15,875 bases of DNA, taken from NCBI GenBank assembly GCA_028693775.1, contig JAQUUS010000006.1, positions 1 to 15,875 of the forward strand, read 5' to 3'. The stretch is from Alphaproteobacteria bacterium (GTDB lineage Bacteria > Pseudomonadota > Alphaproteobacteria > UBA9219). The stretch's first letter is position 1, and each line of letters opens with the position of its first letter. Under the pieces are notes generated by a model that was not told where the DNA came from, ran no database searches, and was given only the letters and a program-made list of their open reading frames with translations. A program made the position numbers and the translations under genes. This document shows, one piece after another, positions 8,057-15,282 of this stretch.

Positions 8057-8193
8057 GGCTATGCTTGGAATCGGTGAAAACGAAATCCGGGCGCGCCGAT
8101 CATGACTCGGACAGCCAGATATATAAACAGATCCCGCCGTCCGCGCAATCGGCACGGCACAGGGAAAGGCCCTTGGCAAGCAGACTCTTGAAG
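8057..8193. other. Divergent intergenic region, GT-C-like and GtrA-like genes
   Basis: This 137-bp gap separates divergently read genes and should hold promoters both ways. An AT-rich TATATAAA lies at 8120-8127 and could serve as a -10 element, but I could not pair it with a convincing -35 on either strand. There is no strong Shine-Dalgarno in front of either start codon. Confidence 0.3.
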
Positions 8194-8649
8194 ATGAAAA
8201 AAACGCATATTCAGGCTATCAAATTTGTGTTCGTTTCCGGTGTCGGCTGGCTATTGGATATGTGCGTCTACACCTATCTTGTCGCGCTTGTCGGGATTAC
8301 GGCGTTTACGGCCAATCTTGTCAGCGGAAGCTGCGGCGCGCTCTTTTCTTTTATCGTCTCGCACGAACGCATTTTTGAAAAGAATAAAACCGGGCTGACT
8401 CTCAAAGTGCCGATTTACCTTGCCTATACGGTCGTGAACATCGTCGTGGCGTCCTTCTGCATCAAACTGGTGCAAAACTGGATGATTCTCGCCACGGCCC
8501 CCTGCTCCTTTTGCCAGATCAAGGGTTTCTATCCGGTGGTCGCGAAGATCATCGTAACGCCGTTCACGCTCGCCATGAATTTCGTCGTCTCGCGCATCCT
8601 GAGCGAACGCTTCGGCAGCCCGGAACACTCCGGTCAGGGCGAAGTCTGA
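8194..8649 (+). CDS. GtrA-like small membrane protein
   Basis: This 151-residue protein has about four hydrophobic spans in the GtrA family pattern (PF04138 type): a short basic N-terminus, then KFVFVSGVGWLLD (11-23) with its glycine-containing first helix. A second helix ends in SFIVSHERIFEKN (50-62), equivalent to the family's NF.l.r.wvF block, and two later hydrophobic segments follow. Its length matches the family's usual 120-150. GtrA-type proteins are thought to flip polyprenyl-phosphate-linked monosaccharides to the periplasmic face. The ATG at 8194 is preferred over an in-frame ATG at 8065 because the extra residues are polar and not family-like, and because the longer version would nearly fill the divergent gap. 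Its 3' end overlaps the convergent family 2 glycosyltransferase by 16 bp, a natural partner (GtrB-like). Confidence 0.82.
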   Translation: MKKTHIQAIKFVFVSGVGWLLDMCVYTYLVALVGITAFTANLVSGSCGALFSFIVSHERIFEKNKTGLTLKVPIYLAYTVVNIVVASFCIKLVQNWMILATAPCSFCQIKGFYPVVAKIIVTPFTLAMNFVVSRILSERFGSPEHSGQGEV

Positions 8650-9455
8650 GTTCCGGCTCCCGTTTGGGGGTATAAAATCTCCCGCTCATAGCGATCGACA
8701 AGCTTCGCCCGGTATTCGTGCGCCAGAAAGCCTTTTTTGCCGAACATATACCTCAACGCGAGGCCAAGGGTTTCGAACGACTGCCGGAAGAGCTTCACAT
8801 TCGAAACCTGATCCTCCTCGCGCCACGATATGGGAAAGAAGCGGATTTTTGCAATCCGCGCGCAAGCCCCCAGCAACAGGCTGCAACTGAAATGAAGCCC
8901 GTCCGGAAACGAGGTGTAAAACCGGCTCTTCAAAAAATCGACGCTGTAGAAATTGAGACCGGAGCCGAGATCCTTGACAATCTTGAGGGTCGCCAGCGAA
9001 TACGCGACGTTAAAAACGTAATTGCCGGCAATCCGCACGGGCGAATACCCCGTGATCCGGCTGCCCCTCATAAAGCGCGAGCCCAGAAGGCAATCGTATG
9101 CAAGGTGAGCGCCGTTTTTCAGTTCGGGGATCAGATCGGCAATACTCCCCTGATCGTCGCCGTGAAGAAGCGCGACATGCGTAAATCCGTTTTCAATTGC
9201 ATAAGCAAAAGCCGACTTGTGCGACCCGCCCAAGCCGTAATTCTGGAGATTCCGCGCAATTTTTACGGAAACGCCCGCAAGGCTCTGCGCAGCAGCCGTG
9301 GCGACATCGATGCTTTTGTCCTTGCTGCCGTTGTCGAGAACGAGAATCTCCGAAAACCAGCGCGACACCTCCGGGCTTCTGAACTGCTCGAGCACGCGGC
9401 CGATCTGGCGCTCGCAATTGTAGACGGGAATAAAGACAAGGATTTTATCGGTCAT
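8634..9455 (-). CDS. Family 2 glycosyltransferase (GtrB / dolichyl-phosphate-mannose-synthase-like)
   Basis: This 273-residue protein begins with the classic GT-A pattern VFIPVYNCE (7-15), followed by EILVLDNGSKD (36-46), GLGGSHKSAFAYAI (74-87) and LLHGDDQGS (95-103), the metal- and donor-binding acidic motif. The arrangement is that of the DPM1/GtrB branch, which charges polyprenyl phosphate with a sugar from a nucleotide donor. Unlike GtrB proteins of about 310 residues, it has no two-helix membrane domain at the C-terminus, so it would be soluble or peripheral. The ATG at 9455 is supported by GAGG five bases upstream. A longer frame back to 9500 adds residues that do not resemble the family. 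It is convergent with the GtrA-like gene and divergent from the epimerase. Confidence 0.88.
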   Translation of the reverse strand: MTDKILVFIPVYNCERQIGRVLEQFRSPEVSRWFSEILVLDNGSKDKSIDVATAAAQSLAGVSVKIARNLQNYGLGGSHKSAFAYAIENGFTHVALLHGDDQGSIADLIPELKNGAHLAYDCLLGSRFMRGSRITGYSPVRIAGNYVFNVAYSLATLKIVKDLGSGLNFYSVDFLKSRFYTSFPDGLHFSCSLLLGACARIAKIRFFPISWREEDQVSNVKLFRQSFETLGLALRYMFGKKGFLAHEYRAKLVDRYEREILYPQTGAGTQTSP

Positions 9456-9610
9456 GAAGGCCTCAAAAGCAAACGGAACAGCCAAGTCATGCACGCACAT
9501 GCTCCGGGAAACAAGCGCAATTTTTCCGATTCGCGGTTTGTAAGCGCTGGATTTACAGACGGGAAGGTTTTAGTGTCGAACGCATTCCGACAAGAGAATT
9601 GAGGATAAAA
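9456..9610. other. Divergent intergenic region, family 2 GT and epimerase genes
   Basis: This 155-bp gap holds the ribosome sites of both genes: GAGG at 9464-9461 on the - strand, and GAGG at 9601-9604 on the + strand, six bases before the ATG at 9611. Promoters must lie here unless the genes are read from afar, but no -35/-10 pair is convincing by eye. Confidence 0.35.
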
Positions 9611-10624
9611 ATGGGACGTAAAATAGTCATTACGGGCGCGGCCGGATTTATCGGCTCGCAGCTGGCATGGGAGCTTCATTCCAAGGGCAACGAGGTTGTG
9701 CTGATTGACGACCTGTCCTTCGGCTACGAATCCAACCTTCTGGTCGACAACAAACCTTTCGGCCGGTTTGTCAAAAAAGACGTCCGCGAGCCGGATCTGC
9801 ACGAGGAGTTCAAAGGCGCCGATTGCGTGTTTCATCTGGCCGCCATCTCGGCCCTGCCCGTCAACCAGAGCGAACCCGCGCGGGCCATAAGCATCAACGT
9901 CGCAGGCACAGCCAACGTTCTGGAAGCCGCCCGAAGGGAAGGCGTGCGCCGCGTGGTTTTTGCAGGCACCTCGGCCATCTACGAAAACAACGCCAAGTTC
10001 CCCTGCCACGAGGACGATCCCGTATCGCCCCGCCTCACTTACAGCCTCAGCAAATGGCAGGCCGAAAAACTCTGCGAAAGCTTCTCGAAAATCTACGGAA
10101 TGGAAATCGCCGTAACGCGTTACTACAACGTCTACGGCCCGCACCAAGACATCCGGCGCAAATCCCCGCCGTTTGTGGGCTATGTTGTCCGTGAGCTTCT
10201 GAACAACCGCGCGCCCGTTCTTCACAGCAACGGCGAACAGCGTCGCGATTACGTCTTTCTGCGAGACGTCAACCGCATCAACATCGCCTGCATGACCGAA
10301 GACTCGGCCAAGGGCGAGGTTTTCAACGTCGCCTCCGGAAAAGCCTATTCGGTCAACGAGATGTACGATTGCATCGCCAAAATCGTCGGCACAAACATCA
10401 AGCCGGTTTTCGTTCCCGCCGCCCGCTTCTGGGATCAATATCCCGATCTTTTTCAGGGAAACAACCCGATGGACCCGCATATTCTCGAAAAAGAGGTCGA
10501 GAAGTTCACGCTCGGCGCGACCGAAAAGGCCGAGCGCCTTCTGGGCTGGAAAGCCGAAACGCCGCTGGAAGACGGTCTTCGGGAAACGGTCGAATACACG
10601 CGCCGTCTCCTTGCAAACGGCTAA
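9611..10624 (+). CDS. NAD-dependent nucleotide-sugar epimerase (GalE/WbpP-like extended SDR)
   Basis: This 337-residue protein has the size and full motif set of extended short-chain dehydrogenases. It has an N-terminal GAAGFIG dinucleotide loop (9-15), an acidic ID pair ending the second strand, FHLAA (74-78), GTSAIY (119-124, catalytic Thr/Ser) and YSLSK (144-148, catalytic Tyr144 and Lys148). RYYNVYGPHQD (170-180) and the RRDYVFLRDV block (211-220) are typical of UDP-hexose 4-epimerases. It probably interconverts a nucleotide sugar in the cytoplasm, but 4-epimerase versus 4,6-dehydratase or reductase cannot be settled by eye. The ATG at 9611, with GAGG six bases upstream, is preferred over an in-frame TTG at 9599 that overlaps this ribosome site. 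It heads a three-gene operon with gaps of 18 and 6 bp. Confidence 0.92.
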   Translation: MGRKIVITGAAGFIGSQLAWELHSKGNEVVLIDDLSFGYESNLLVDNKPFGRFVKKDVREPDLHEEFKGADCVFHLAAISALPVNQSEPARAISINVAGTANVLEAARREGVRRVVFAGTSAIYENNAKFPCHEDDPVSPRLTYSLSKWQAEKLCESFSKIYGMEIAVTRYYNVYGPHQDIRRKSPPFVGYVVRELLNNRAPVLHSNGEQRRDYVFLRDVNRINIACMTEDSAKGEVFNVASGKAYSVNEMYDCIAKIVGTNIKPVFVPAARFWDQYPDLFQGNNPMDPHILEKEVEKFTLGATEKAERLLGWKAETPLEDGLRETVEYTRRLLANG

Positions 10625-10642
10625 CCCGCCAAAGGCCGCGCC

Positions 10643-11434
10643 ATGCCCCCATCGAACGCTCCCGTTGTCAATCTTGTCATGCCCATGGCGGGCCGAGGCT
10701 CCCGTTTCGCCGCCAAGGGCTACACATGCCCGAAGCCCCTGATCCCCCTTGCGGGAAAGCCCTTTTTCGAATGGGCCTACCGCTCCGTGGCCAACTCGTT
10801 TCGGATTGCGGAGTTTGTCCCCGTCATTCTCGAAGAACACGCCGCAAACCACGGACTCGACAAGGCGCTGCTCGAAACGGCTCCGGGCGCATCGGTCGTA
10901 CAGCTCAAAACGGTCACGTCTGGCGCGCTCGAAACGGCTCTTGCGGGCATCCGGCGCATCGAGAACGATGCCCCCATCATCGTCAACGACTGCGACCACG
11001 CCTTCGACGCCGGAAAGCTGGCGCAAAAAACAGCCGAGCAAGCCGAAGCCCTTCCCGCCGGAATTCTGAGCCACTTCCTCGCAACCGATCCCGTCTATTC
11101 CTTTGCAGAATACGACGCTGACGGGCAGCTTCTCAGAACGGCCGAAAAAGTCGCAATCAGCAATCTGGCCATCGCCGGATGTTACTGGTTCAAGAACAAG
11201 GAGACGGTGCTTGCGTATGCCGGACGCTATGTCCAAAACTGTCCCTACAACGAGCTCTTCGTCAGCGGTCTCTACAACGCGATGCGCGAAGGCGGAGAAA
11301 AAGTTCAGGGTGTCATTCTGGACAAGCATCTCTCTTTCGGAACCGTTTCCGAATACGAAGCCGCCCAAAAAGTCCTTGCCCAAAATCCGGATTGGGGCAA
11401 ACCTTCCCTGCACTCCTCCCCCTCATGGGAATAA
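10643..11434 (+). CDS. Sugar/small-molecule phosphate nucleotidyltransferase
   Basis: This 263-residue protein starts with the NTP-transferase signature PMAGRGSRF (14-22), and Pro30-Lys31-Pro32-Leu33 follows as the conserved PKPL. SGALETAL (93-100) contacts the nucleobase region in relatives, and NDCDHAF (115-121) supplies the metal-binding Asp pair (116/118). The fold is that of enzymes joining NTP to a sugar-1-phosphate or a similar phosphorylated compound (RmlA, LicC and capsule cytidylyltransferase type). The length is short, with no C-terminal beta-helix or acyltransferase domain. Which nucleotide and substrate it uses cannot be read. The next gene, 6 bp on, contains an APH/choline-kinase-like domain, suggesting that kinase and nucleotidyltransferase act in sequence as LicA and LicC do. 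AAAGG at 10631-10635 is seven bases from the ATG. Confidence 0.88.
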   Translation: MPPSNAPVVNLVMPMAGRGSRFAAKGYTCPKPLIPLAGKPFFEWAYRSVANSFRIAEFVPVILEEHAANHGLDKALLETAPGASVVQLKTVTSGALETALAGIRRIENDAPIIVNDCDHAFDAGKLAQKTAEQAEALPAGILSHFLATDPVYSFAEYDADGQLLRTAEKVAISNLAIAGCYWFKNKETVLAYAGRYVQNCPYNELFVSGLYNAMREGGEKVQGVILDKHLSFGTVSEYEAAQKVLAQNPDWGKPSLHSSPSWE

Positions 11435-11440
11435 ACGACA

Positions 11441-13342
11441 ATGAGCAAGAGCGATTTTTTGTTTTTCCTCGGCGCGACCGCGCTTTTGTTCCTCGGGCAT
11501 CTCTTCCGCTCGTCGCGGTGGGGCATCATTCTGGGCCGCCCTAAAAACGAAGAGCTCCGCCTGCGCTTCACCGCGCTTTCGGCAGGCTATATCATCAACG
11601 CCCTGCTTCCCTTTAGAATCGGAGAATTCGTCCGTTGCTGGCTCTTCTCGGCGCAAAGCAAATCGTCGCTGGCCCTGTCGGTCGGCTCCGTGGTCGTCGA
11701 GAGAATTTTCGACCTTTTTGCGCTCGCTCTCATCTATTTTGCCTACGGCTTTTTCCTGAGCGGCTTTCCCGCCCTCGCAGCCCTCAAGCTTTTCGGCCTC
11801 GCCTCGTTTCTGCTTGCCGCCATCTACTGGATCAAACTGTCTTCCGCAGGCCGAAAAATCGTCTGGGCCGTCGCCAGCGTTTTTAACGACAAGATCCGCT
11901 TCTTCCTTCTGGACGCAAGCATGGCCCTCACCGAATGCATGGGCACCACCCTCAAGGCCGCCGGTCTGTTTGTCATCCAGTCCGTCGCCATGTGGGGGCT
12001 CTATCTTGCGTCCTATGCCCTGATCGGCCGCGCGATCCATTACGATTTCTCCCACGTCATGGCCTTTTTCTACGGCAACTTTTTCCACTCGGTGGTTTAT
12101 CAGCTGCTCGAAACGGACCTGCAAACCGCAGGCGCGCTTGCGTTCTATACCGTCTCTCCGATCCTGCTTGTCCTTGTCTACGCCTATTTCCAGAAGCTTC
12201 TGCCTCTGGGCCTTGGCCGCTCCCTCTGGTGGCTCACGGACCCCTTGCTCCGCTTCGAGCGCCGCGCCAACGATTGCTTCAGCGCTTCTGAAGAATACGG
12301 CGCGTTCCTCTACCGGCACTTCAGCGGCGACGCCAGCCTGACCTCCGACTTCGACACCCACGCCATTCAGGACGCCAAGGTCATCCGCCATCTCGCGGGC
12401 GGCTCGGATGCGCTGACGGCGCTTGTGCAGGTTAACAATCAGCTTCGCTACCGCAAATACGCCGTCGGCGGCGCGGCCAAAAAACTGGGAGATCAGGCCG
12501 AATGGCTCGAAGCCCACAAAATCGAACTCCCCCTGACCCCCGTCTTCGACAAGCGCGTCAACGGCGAACGGTGCATCTACGACATGCCCTATTCGATGTC
12601 GTCTCGCGACTTCTACGACTACATCCACATGAGCGACATCGAAGACTCATGGAAAACCCTGTCCGACATCCTCTCGCACATCCACGCCTTCCATACGGCC
12701 CATGAAGGCAAGGACGCAGACGACGCCCTTGTCCGCAAATACGTTCAGGAAAAAGCCGTCAAGAACTTCCATACCATCGAAACCACATTCCCCGACATCT
12801 GCGGCGCAAAGGAAATTGTCGTCAACGGCAAGGCTATTTCGACGGAAAAGATCAAAAAGCTCGTTTGCGAAGAGTACCTCCTGCCCCGTCTCTCCAAAAG
12901 AAAAACGGCGATCATTCACGGCGACCTGACCATCGAAAACATCATCTTCGACCCCAAGACTCCCAAAGGCTGGTATCTGATCGACCCGAACGTCGGCAAC
13001 GTTTTCGAAACTCCGCTTCAGGATTACGCCAAGCTGTTCCAATCGCTGCATCTCGGCTATGAGCCGCTGAACCGCAACGTGCCCTGCTGCCTGTCGGAGC
13101 GCGGCATCGAGTTCTTCATCCCGAGAACCACCTACTACGACGCGCTGTTCAAGCGCACCTCGGGATACATCGAAGGAAAATTCGGCATCGATGCGCTGCG
13201 CGAAATCCGCCTGCACGAAATCGTGCATTTCCTGCGCCTGACCCCCTACAAGATCCGCAAAGCGCAGCACAGCGGCCTGTTGTTCTTCGGATGCCTGTGC
13301 CTGCTGATCGACAGCTATATGGACGATTTCGAAACCGCCTGA
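11441..13342 (+). CDS. Flippase-like (LPG_synthase_TM) domain fused to APH/choline-kinase-like domain
   Basis: The 633-residue product has two parts. Residues 1 to about 270 form a multi-pass membrane domain of the LPG_synthase_TM / flippase-like type (PF03706): RSSRW at 23-27, then GYIINALLPFRIGEFVR (49-65) and VVVERIFDLFAL (84-95), the two hallmark blocks. Hydrophobic helices continue to about 260. Residues from about 315 to 600 resemble aminoglycoside phosphotransferase/choline kinases: a glycine-containing loop (GGSDALT, 320-326), Arg338-Lys339 where the ATP lysine is expected, and Glu354. The Brenner motif HGDLTIEN follows (493-500; Asp495, Asn500), with LIDPN (513-517; Asp515) as the metal-binding aspartate. 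All key kinase residues are present, so activity is plausible. The kinase part should lie on the cytoplasmic side. Its substrate is unknown, but the upstream nucleotidyltransferase suggests a sugar or choline-like compound. The Shine-Dalgarno is weak. The gene ends 7 bp from a convergent neighbour. Confidence 0.88.
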   Translation: MSKSDFLFFLGATALLFLGHLFRSSRWGIILGRPKNEELRLRFTALSAGYIINALLPFRIGEFVRCWLFSAQSKSSLALSVGSVVVERIFDLFALALIYFAYGFFLSGFPALAALKLFGLASFLLAAIYWIKLSSAGRKIVWAVASVFNDKIRFFLLDASMALTECMGTTLKAAGLFVIQSVAMWGLYLASYALIGRAIHYDFSHVMAFFYGNFFHSVVYQLLETDLQTAGALAFYTVSPILLVLVYAYFQKLLPLGLGRSLWWLTDPLLRFERRANDCFSASEEYGAFLYRHFSGDASLTSDFDTHAIQDAKVIRHLAGGSDALTALVQVNNQLRYRKYAVGGAAKKLGDQAEWLEAHKIELPLTPVFDKRVNGERCIYDMPYSMSSRDFYDYIHMSDIEDSWKTLSDILSHIHAFHTAHEGKDADDALVRKYVQEKAVKNFHTIETTFPDICGAKEIVVNGKAISTEKIKKLVCEEYLLPRLSKRKTAIIHGDLTIENIIFDPKTPKGWYLIDPNVGNVFETPLQDYAKLFQSLHLGYEPLNRNVPCCLSERGIEFFIPRTTYYDALFKRTSGYIEGKFGIDALREIRLHEIVHFLRLTPYKIRKAQHSGLLFFGCLCLLIDSYMDDFETA

Positions 13343-13349
13343 GCAACGG

Positions 13350-14114
13350 CTATTTCACGGACTTGATAAACGCCTCGACCTCGCCGCGCGTGCCGGGCAG
13401 CGCAAGGGTCTTAGCAGCCTTGTCCGTAGAGATTTCGTAGCGAACGACCGGAACGGTTTCGTCTGCAGGAACCTGCCGCCCCGCCAGAGCCATGATATCC
13501 CTGACCGGGATCGTCCCCTGAGCCGTAAGATTGAACACTTCTCCCGAAACGCCTTTCGAAACAAGCTCCCAAACCAGCCCCGCCGACGTATCCGTGCCGA
13601 TAAACTGAAACGCGCTATCGGGATGAACCCAAAGACGGTCGCCGAACAAACTATCGTAAACGGCGTTTTTCTTGAGCCCGGGCCCCACAAATCCGCCCTG
13701 ACGGATAATCAGCCAATCCTTGGCCACATGCCGGACGCACTGCTCGGCAAGGTACTTGTGAAAGCCGTAAGGGCTCTGCTTCGCAATATCGAGGGAAAGC
13801 TCTTCGCGCGTCAGCGCCGGATCGGAGCAATCGGGATAAACATCGCTTGTCGAAAGAAAGACGTATTTTTTGTATTTGAAATCGACAAGGCTGTTGCGAA
13901 CGCTTGCGACGCTGGCCTGAAAATCCTCCTTGGGATGCTCCCTGGAAAAGAATTTCCGCGAATTGCCGTTGGCGTTAATCAGAACGTCGCATTCGGCTCC
14001 GATGTGCGAGGCATAATCGTCCTTCTCGACAACCACAACCTCCTGCCCCATCGCGCGCAAAACGCGCGCATAAGCCGAGCCCACAAATCCGTTTCCACCG
14101 ATAAGAATAATCAT
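13350..14114 (-). CDS. Short NAD(P)-dependent sugar epimerase/reductase (extended SDR)
   Basis: This 254-residue protein is short for an extended SDR (usually 300-350) but has the core: GGNGFVG (6-12) at the very N-terminus, a Val-Val-Glu strand end near residue 30, LSTSDVY (87-93, catalytic Ser) and YGFHK (116-120, catalytic Tyr116 and Lys120). The C-terminal substrate region is reduced and ends in a small helical part. It might be a 4-ketoreductase or epimerase acting on a nucleotide-linked sugar, but the substrate is unknown. It follows the next SDR gene by only 15 bp, so the two are almost certainly co-transcribed and may catalyse consecutive steps. The ATG at 14114 is the first codon of the Rossmann strand, so nothing is missing at the N-terminus. 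Confidence 0.85.
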   Translation of the reverse strand: MIILIGGNGFVGSAYARVLRAMGQEVVVVEKDDYASHIGAECDVLINANGNSRKFFSREHPKEDFQASVASVRNSLVDFKYKKYVFLSTSDVYPDCSDPALTREELSLDIAKQSPYGFHKYLAEQCVRHVAKDWLIIRQGGFVGPGLKKNAVYDSLFGDRLWVHPDSAFQFIGTDTSAGLVWELVSKGVSGEVFNLTAQGTIPVRDIMALAGRQVPADETVPVVRYEISTDKAAKTLALPGTRGEVEAFIKSVK

Positions 14115-14129
14115 GGCCCGCCCCGGGTT

Positions 14130-15071
14130 TTAAACGTTTCCGTAAACGCTGTTGCGAAGCATCGTATAGCCGCGCAACAGTTCGCCGATGCCCGTATCGA
14201 GCGTCCAGTCGGGAGCCCAGCCCGTGGCCTCGAGCTTGTCGTTCGAAACGATATAGTCGCGCTTGTCGGGATCTTCCCCAATCGGCGCTTCGAGATAAAC
14301 GAAGCCCGGCACATGCTCCTTGATCTTTTCGCAAAGCTGGATTTTCGACAGGTTCGCCGACGAAAGACCGACGTTGTAGGCCTGTCCCCCCATTTTCTCG
14401 TAATTGCCGATTCCATGAAGAAACGCTTTAACAACGTCGCGTATATGTATGAAATTGCGCCTGAAATGCCCTTCGAACAATACAACCGTCCGGTCGGTTA
14501 CCGCGCGCCACGTCAGATCGTTGACCAAAAGATCCAACCGCATGCGCGGCGACATGCCGAAAACCGTCGCAAGCCGGAACGAAATACCGTTGCCGCCGTC
14601 AAGAACGGCCTTCTCAGCCTCGACCTTCGAGGTCCCATAAAGCGAAATCGGCCTGAGCGGCGTTTCCTCGGTACAGAAGGCGTCTTTTTCGCCCACGCCG
14701 TAACCGGAATTCGTGGTCGGAAACAGGATGCGCTGTCCCTTGCCCGCCAGTTTGACCAGCATGCGAACGGCGTCGCTATTGGTCGTCTGCGCATTCAACG
14801 GATCGCGCTTGCACAAGGGAGCCCCGACCAAAGCCGCCAGAGGAATTATGATATCGGCTTTTGCCACAAGGCCCTTAACCAGATCTTCGTCGCGCACGTC
14901 GCCTTTGACGGGCATAAAGTCCGGGTTTGCGCAGCAGGCCGCGAGGGTCGTATCGCCGCGCGGGAAAAGATCGAGCGCCGTAACGGCATAGCCTTTATCG
15001 AGAAGCGAAGGAGCGAGGACGGAACCGATGTAGCCAGCGGCCCCGGTAATAAGAACTTTTTCTTTTGTCAT
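14130..15071 (-). CDS. NAD-dependent nucleotide-sugar epimerase/dehydratase (extended SDR)
   Basis: This 313-residue protein has GAAGYIG (10-16), LAALVG (79-84), TTNSGYG (119-125, catalytic Ser/Thr) and YGTSK (145-149, Tyr145 and Lys149). FGMSPRMRLDLLVNDLT (171-187) is a stretch seen in nucleotide-sugar epimerases from polysaccharide loci. RRNFIHIRDV (204-213) is the usual active-site border strand. It probably changes a sugar nucleotide in the cytoplasm, and the adjacent short SDR may complete the conversion. The ATG at 15071 immediately precedes the Rossmann strand. Longer starts at 15128 and 15113 would add a hydrophobic stretch unlike SDR enzymes, and the former would almost abut the predicted transcription start. 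The best promoter candidate is at 15146-15174, so these two SDR genes probably form one unit. Confidence 0.9.
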   Translation of the reverse strand: MTKEKVLITGAAGYIGSVLAPSLLDKGYAVTALDLFPRGDTTLAACCANPDFMPVKGDVRDEDLVKGLVAKADIIIPLAALVGAPLCKRDPLNAQTTNSDAVRMLVKLAGKGQRILFPTTNSGYGVGEKDAFCTEETPLRPISLYGTSKVEAEKAVLDGGNGISFRLATVFGMSPRMRLDLLVNDLTWRAVTDRTVVLFEGHFRRNFIHIRDVVKAFLHGIGNYEKMGGQAYNVGLSSANLSKIQLCEKIKEHVPGFVYLEAPIGEDPDKRDYIVSNDKLEATGWAPDWTLDTGIGELLRGYTMLRNSVYGNV

Positions 15072-15145
15072 GAGAAACCCGGAACGATCATAGAAAAAAA
15101 CGAGCCCGAACATAACAGGAACGGGCAAAAACGTATGTCATACCT

Positions 15146-15174
15146 AATATAGCAGGCCCAAGCAGGCAAGTCAG
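15146..15174 (-). promoter_or_regulatory. Candidate promoter for the two-gene SDR unit, with internal direct repeat
   Basis: On the - strand, CTGACT (15174-15169, 4/6) and TATATT (15151-15146, 5/6) are separated by 17 bp. The spacer carries two copies of GCAGGC (+ strand 15152-15157 and 15162-15167) exactly 10 bp apart, one helical turn, which could be a small operator. A leader of about 70 bases would precede the ATG at 15071. Confidence 0.4.
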
Positions 15175-15282
15175 AATAATCACTGAGTCCGCCGAATATG
15201 CAGAGCTTAGATTTATATGGATTATGTGGGCAGGCTATGCTTTTTGTTGAAGACGAATTTTACCGAAGGAACAAGCGTTTCA

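Noticed and set aside
8057..8179. Upstream extension of the GT-C-like protein to an ATG at 8179
   Set aside because: It would consume almost the entire divergent gap, adds an arginine/proline-rich stretch before the first membrane span, and overlaps the extended version of the GtrA-like gene.
9452..11413. 653-codon open frame on the - strand opposite the epimerase and nucleotidyltransferase
   Set aside because: The + strand frames carry complete, ordered family motifs with good ribosome sites. The antisense product has no recognisable motif and is a by-product of biased codon use.
11423..12628. 401-codon open frame on the - strand opposite the flippase-kinase gene
   Set aside because: The product is a low-complexity, charge-rich antisense translation; the membrane and flippase motifs are on the + strand.
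15072..15128. Upstream extension of the SDR gene to an ATG at 15128
   Set aside because: It adds a hydrophobic leader not expected in a cytoplasmic SDR and begins only about ten bases from the predicted transcription start.
13623..15152. 509-codon open frame on the + strand opposite the two SDR genes
   Set aside because: It spans two genes whose catalytic motifs are all on the - strand; the + product is arginine-rich and motif-free.
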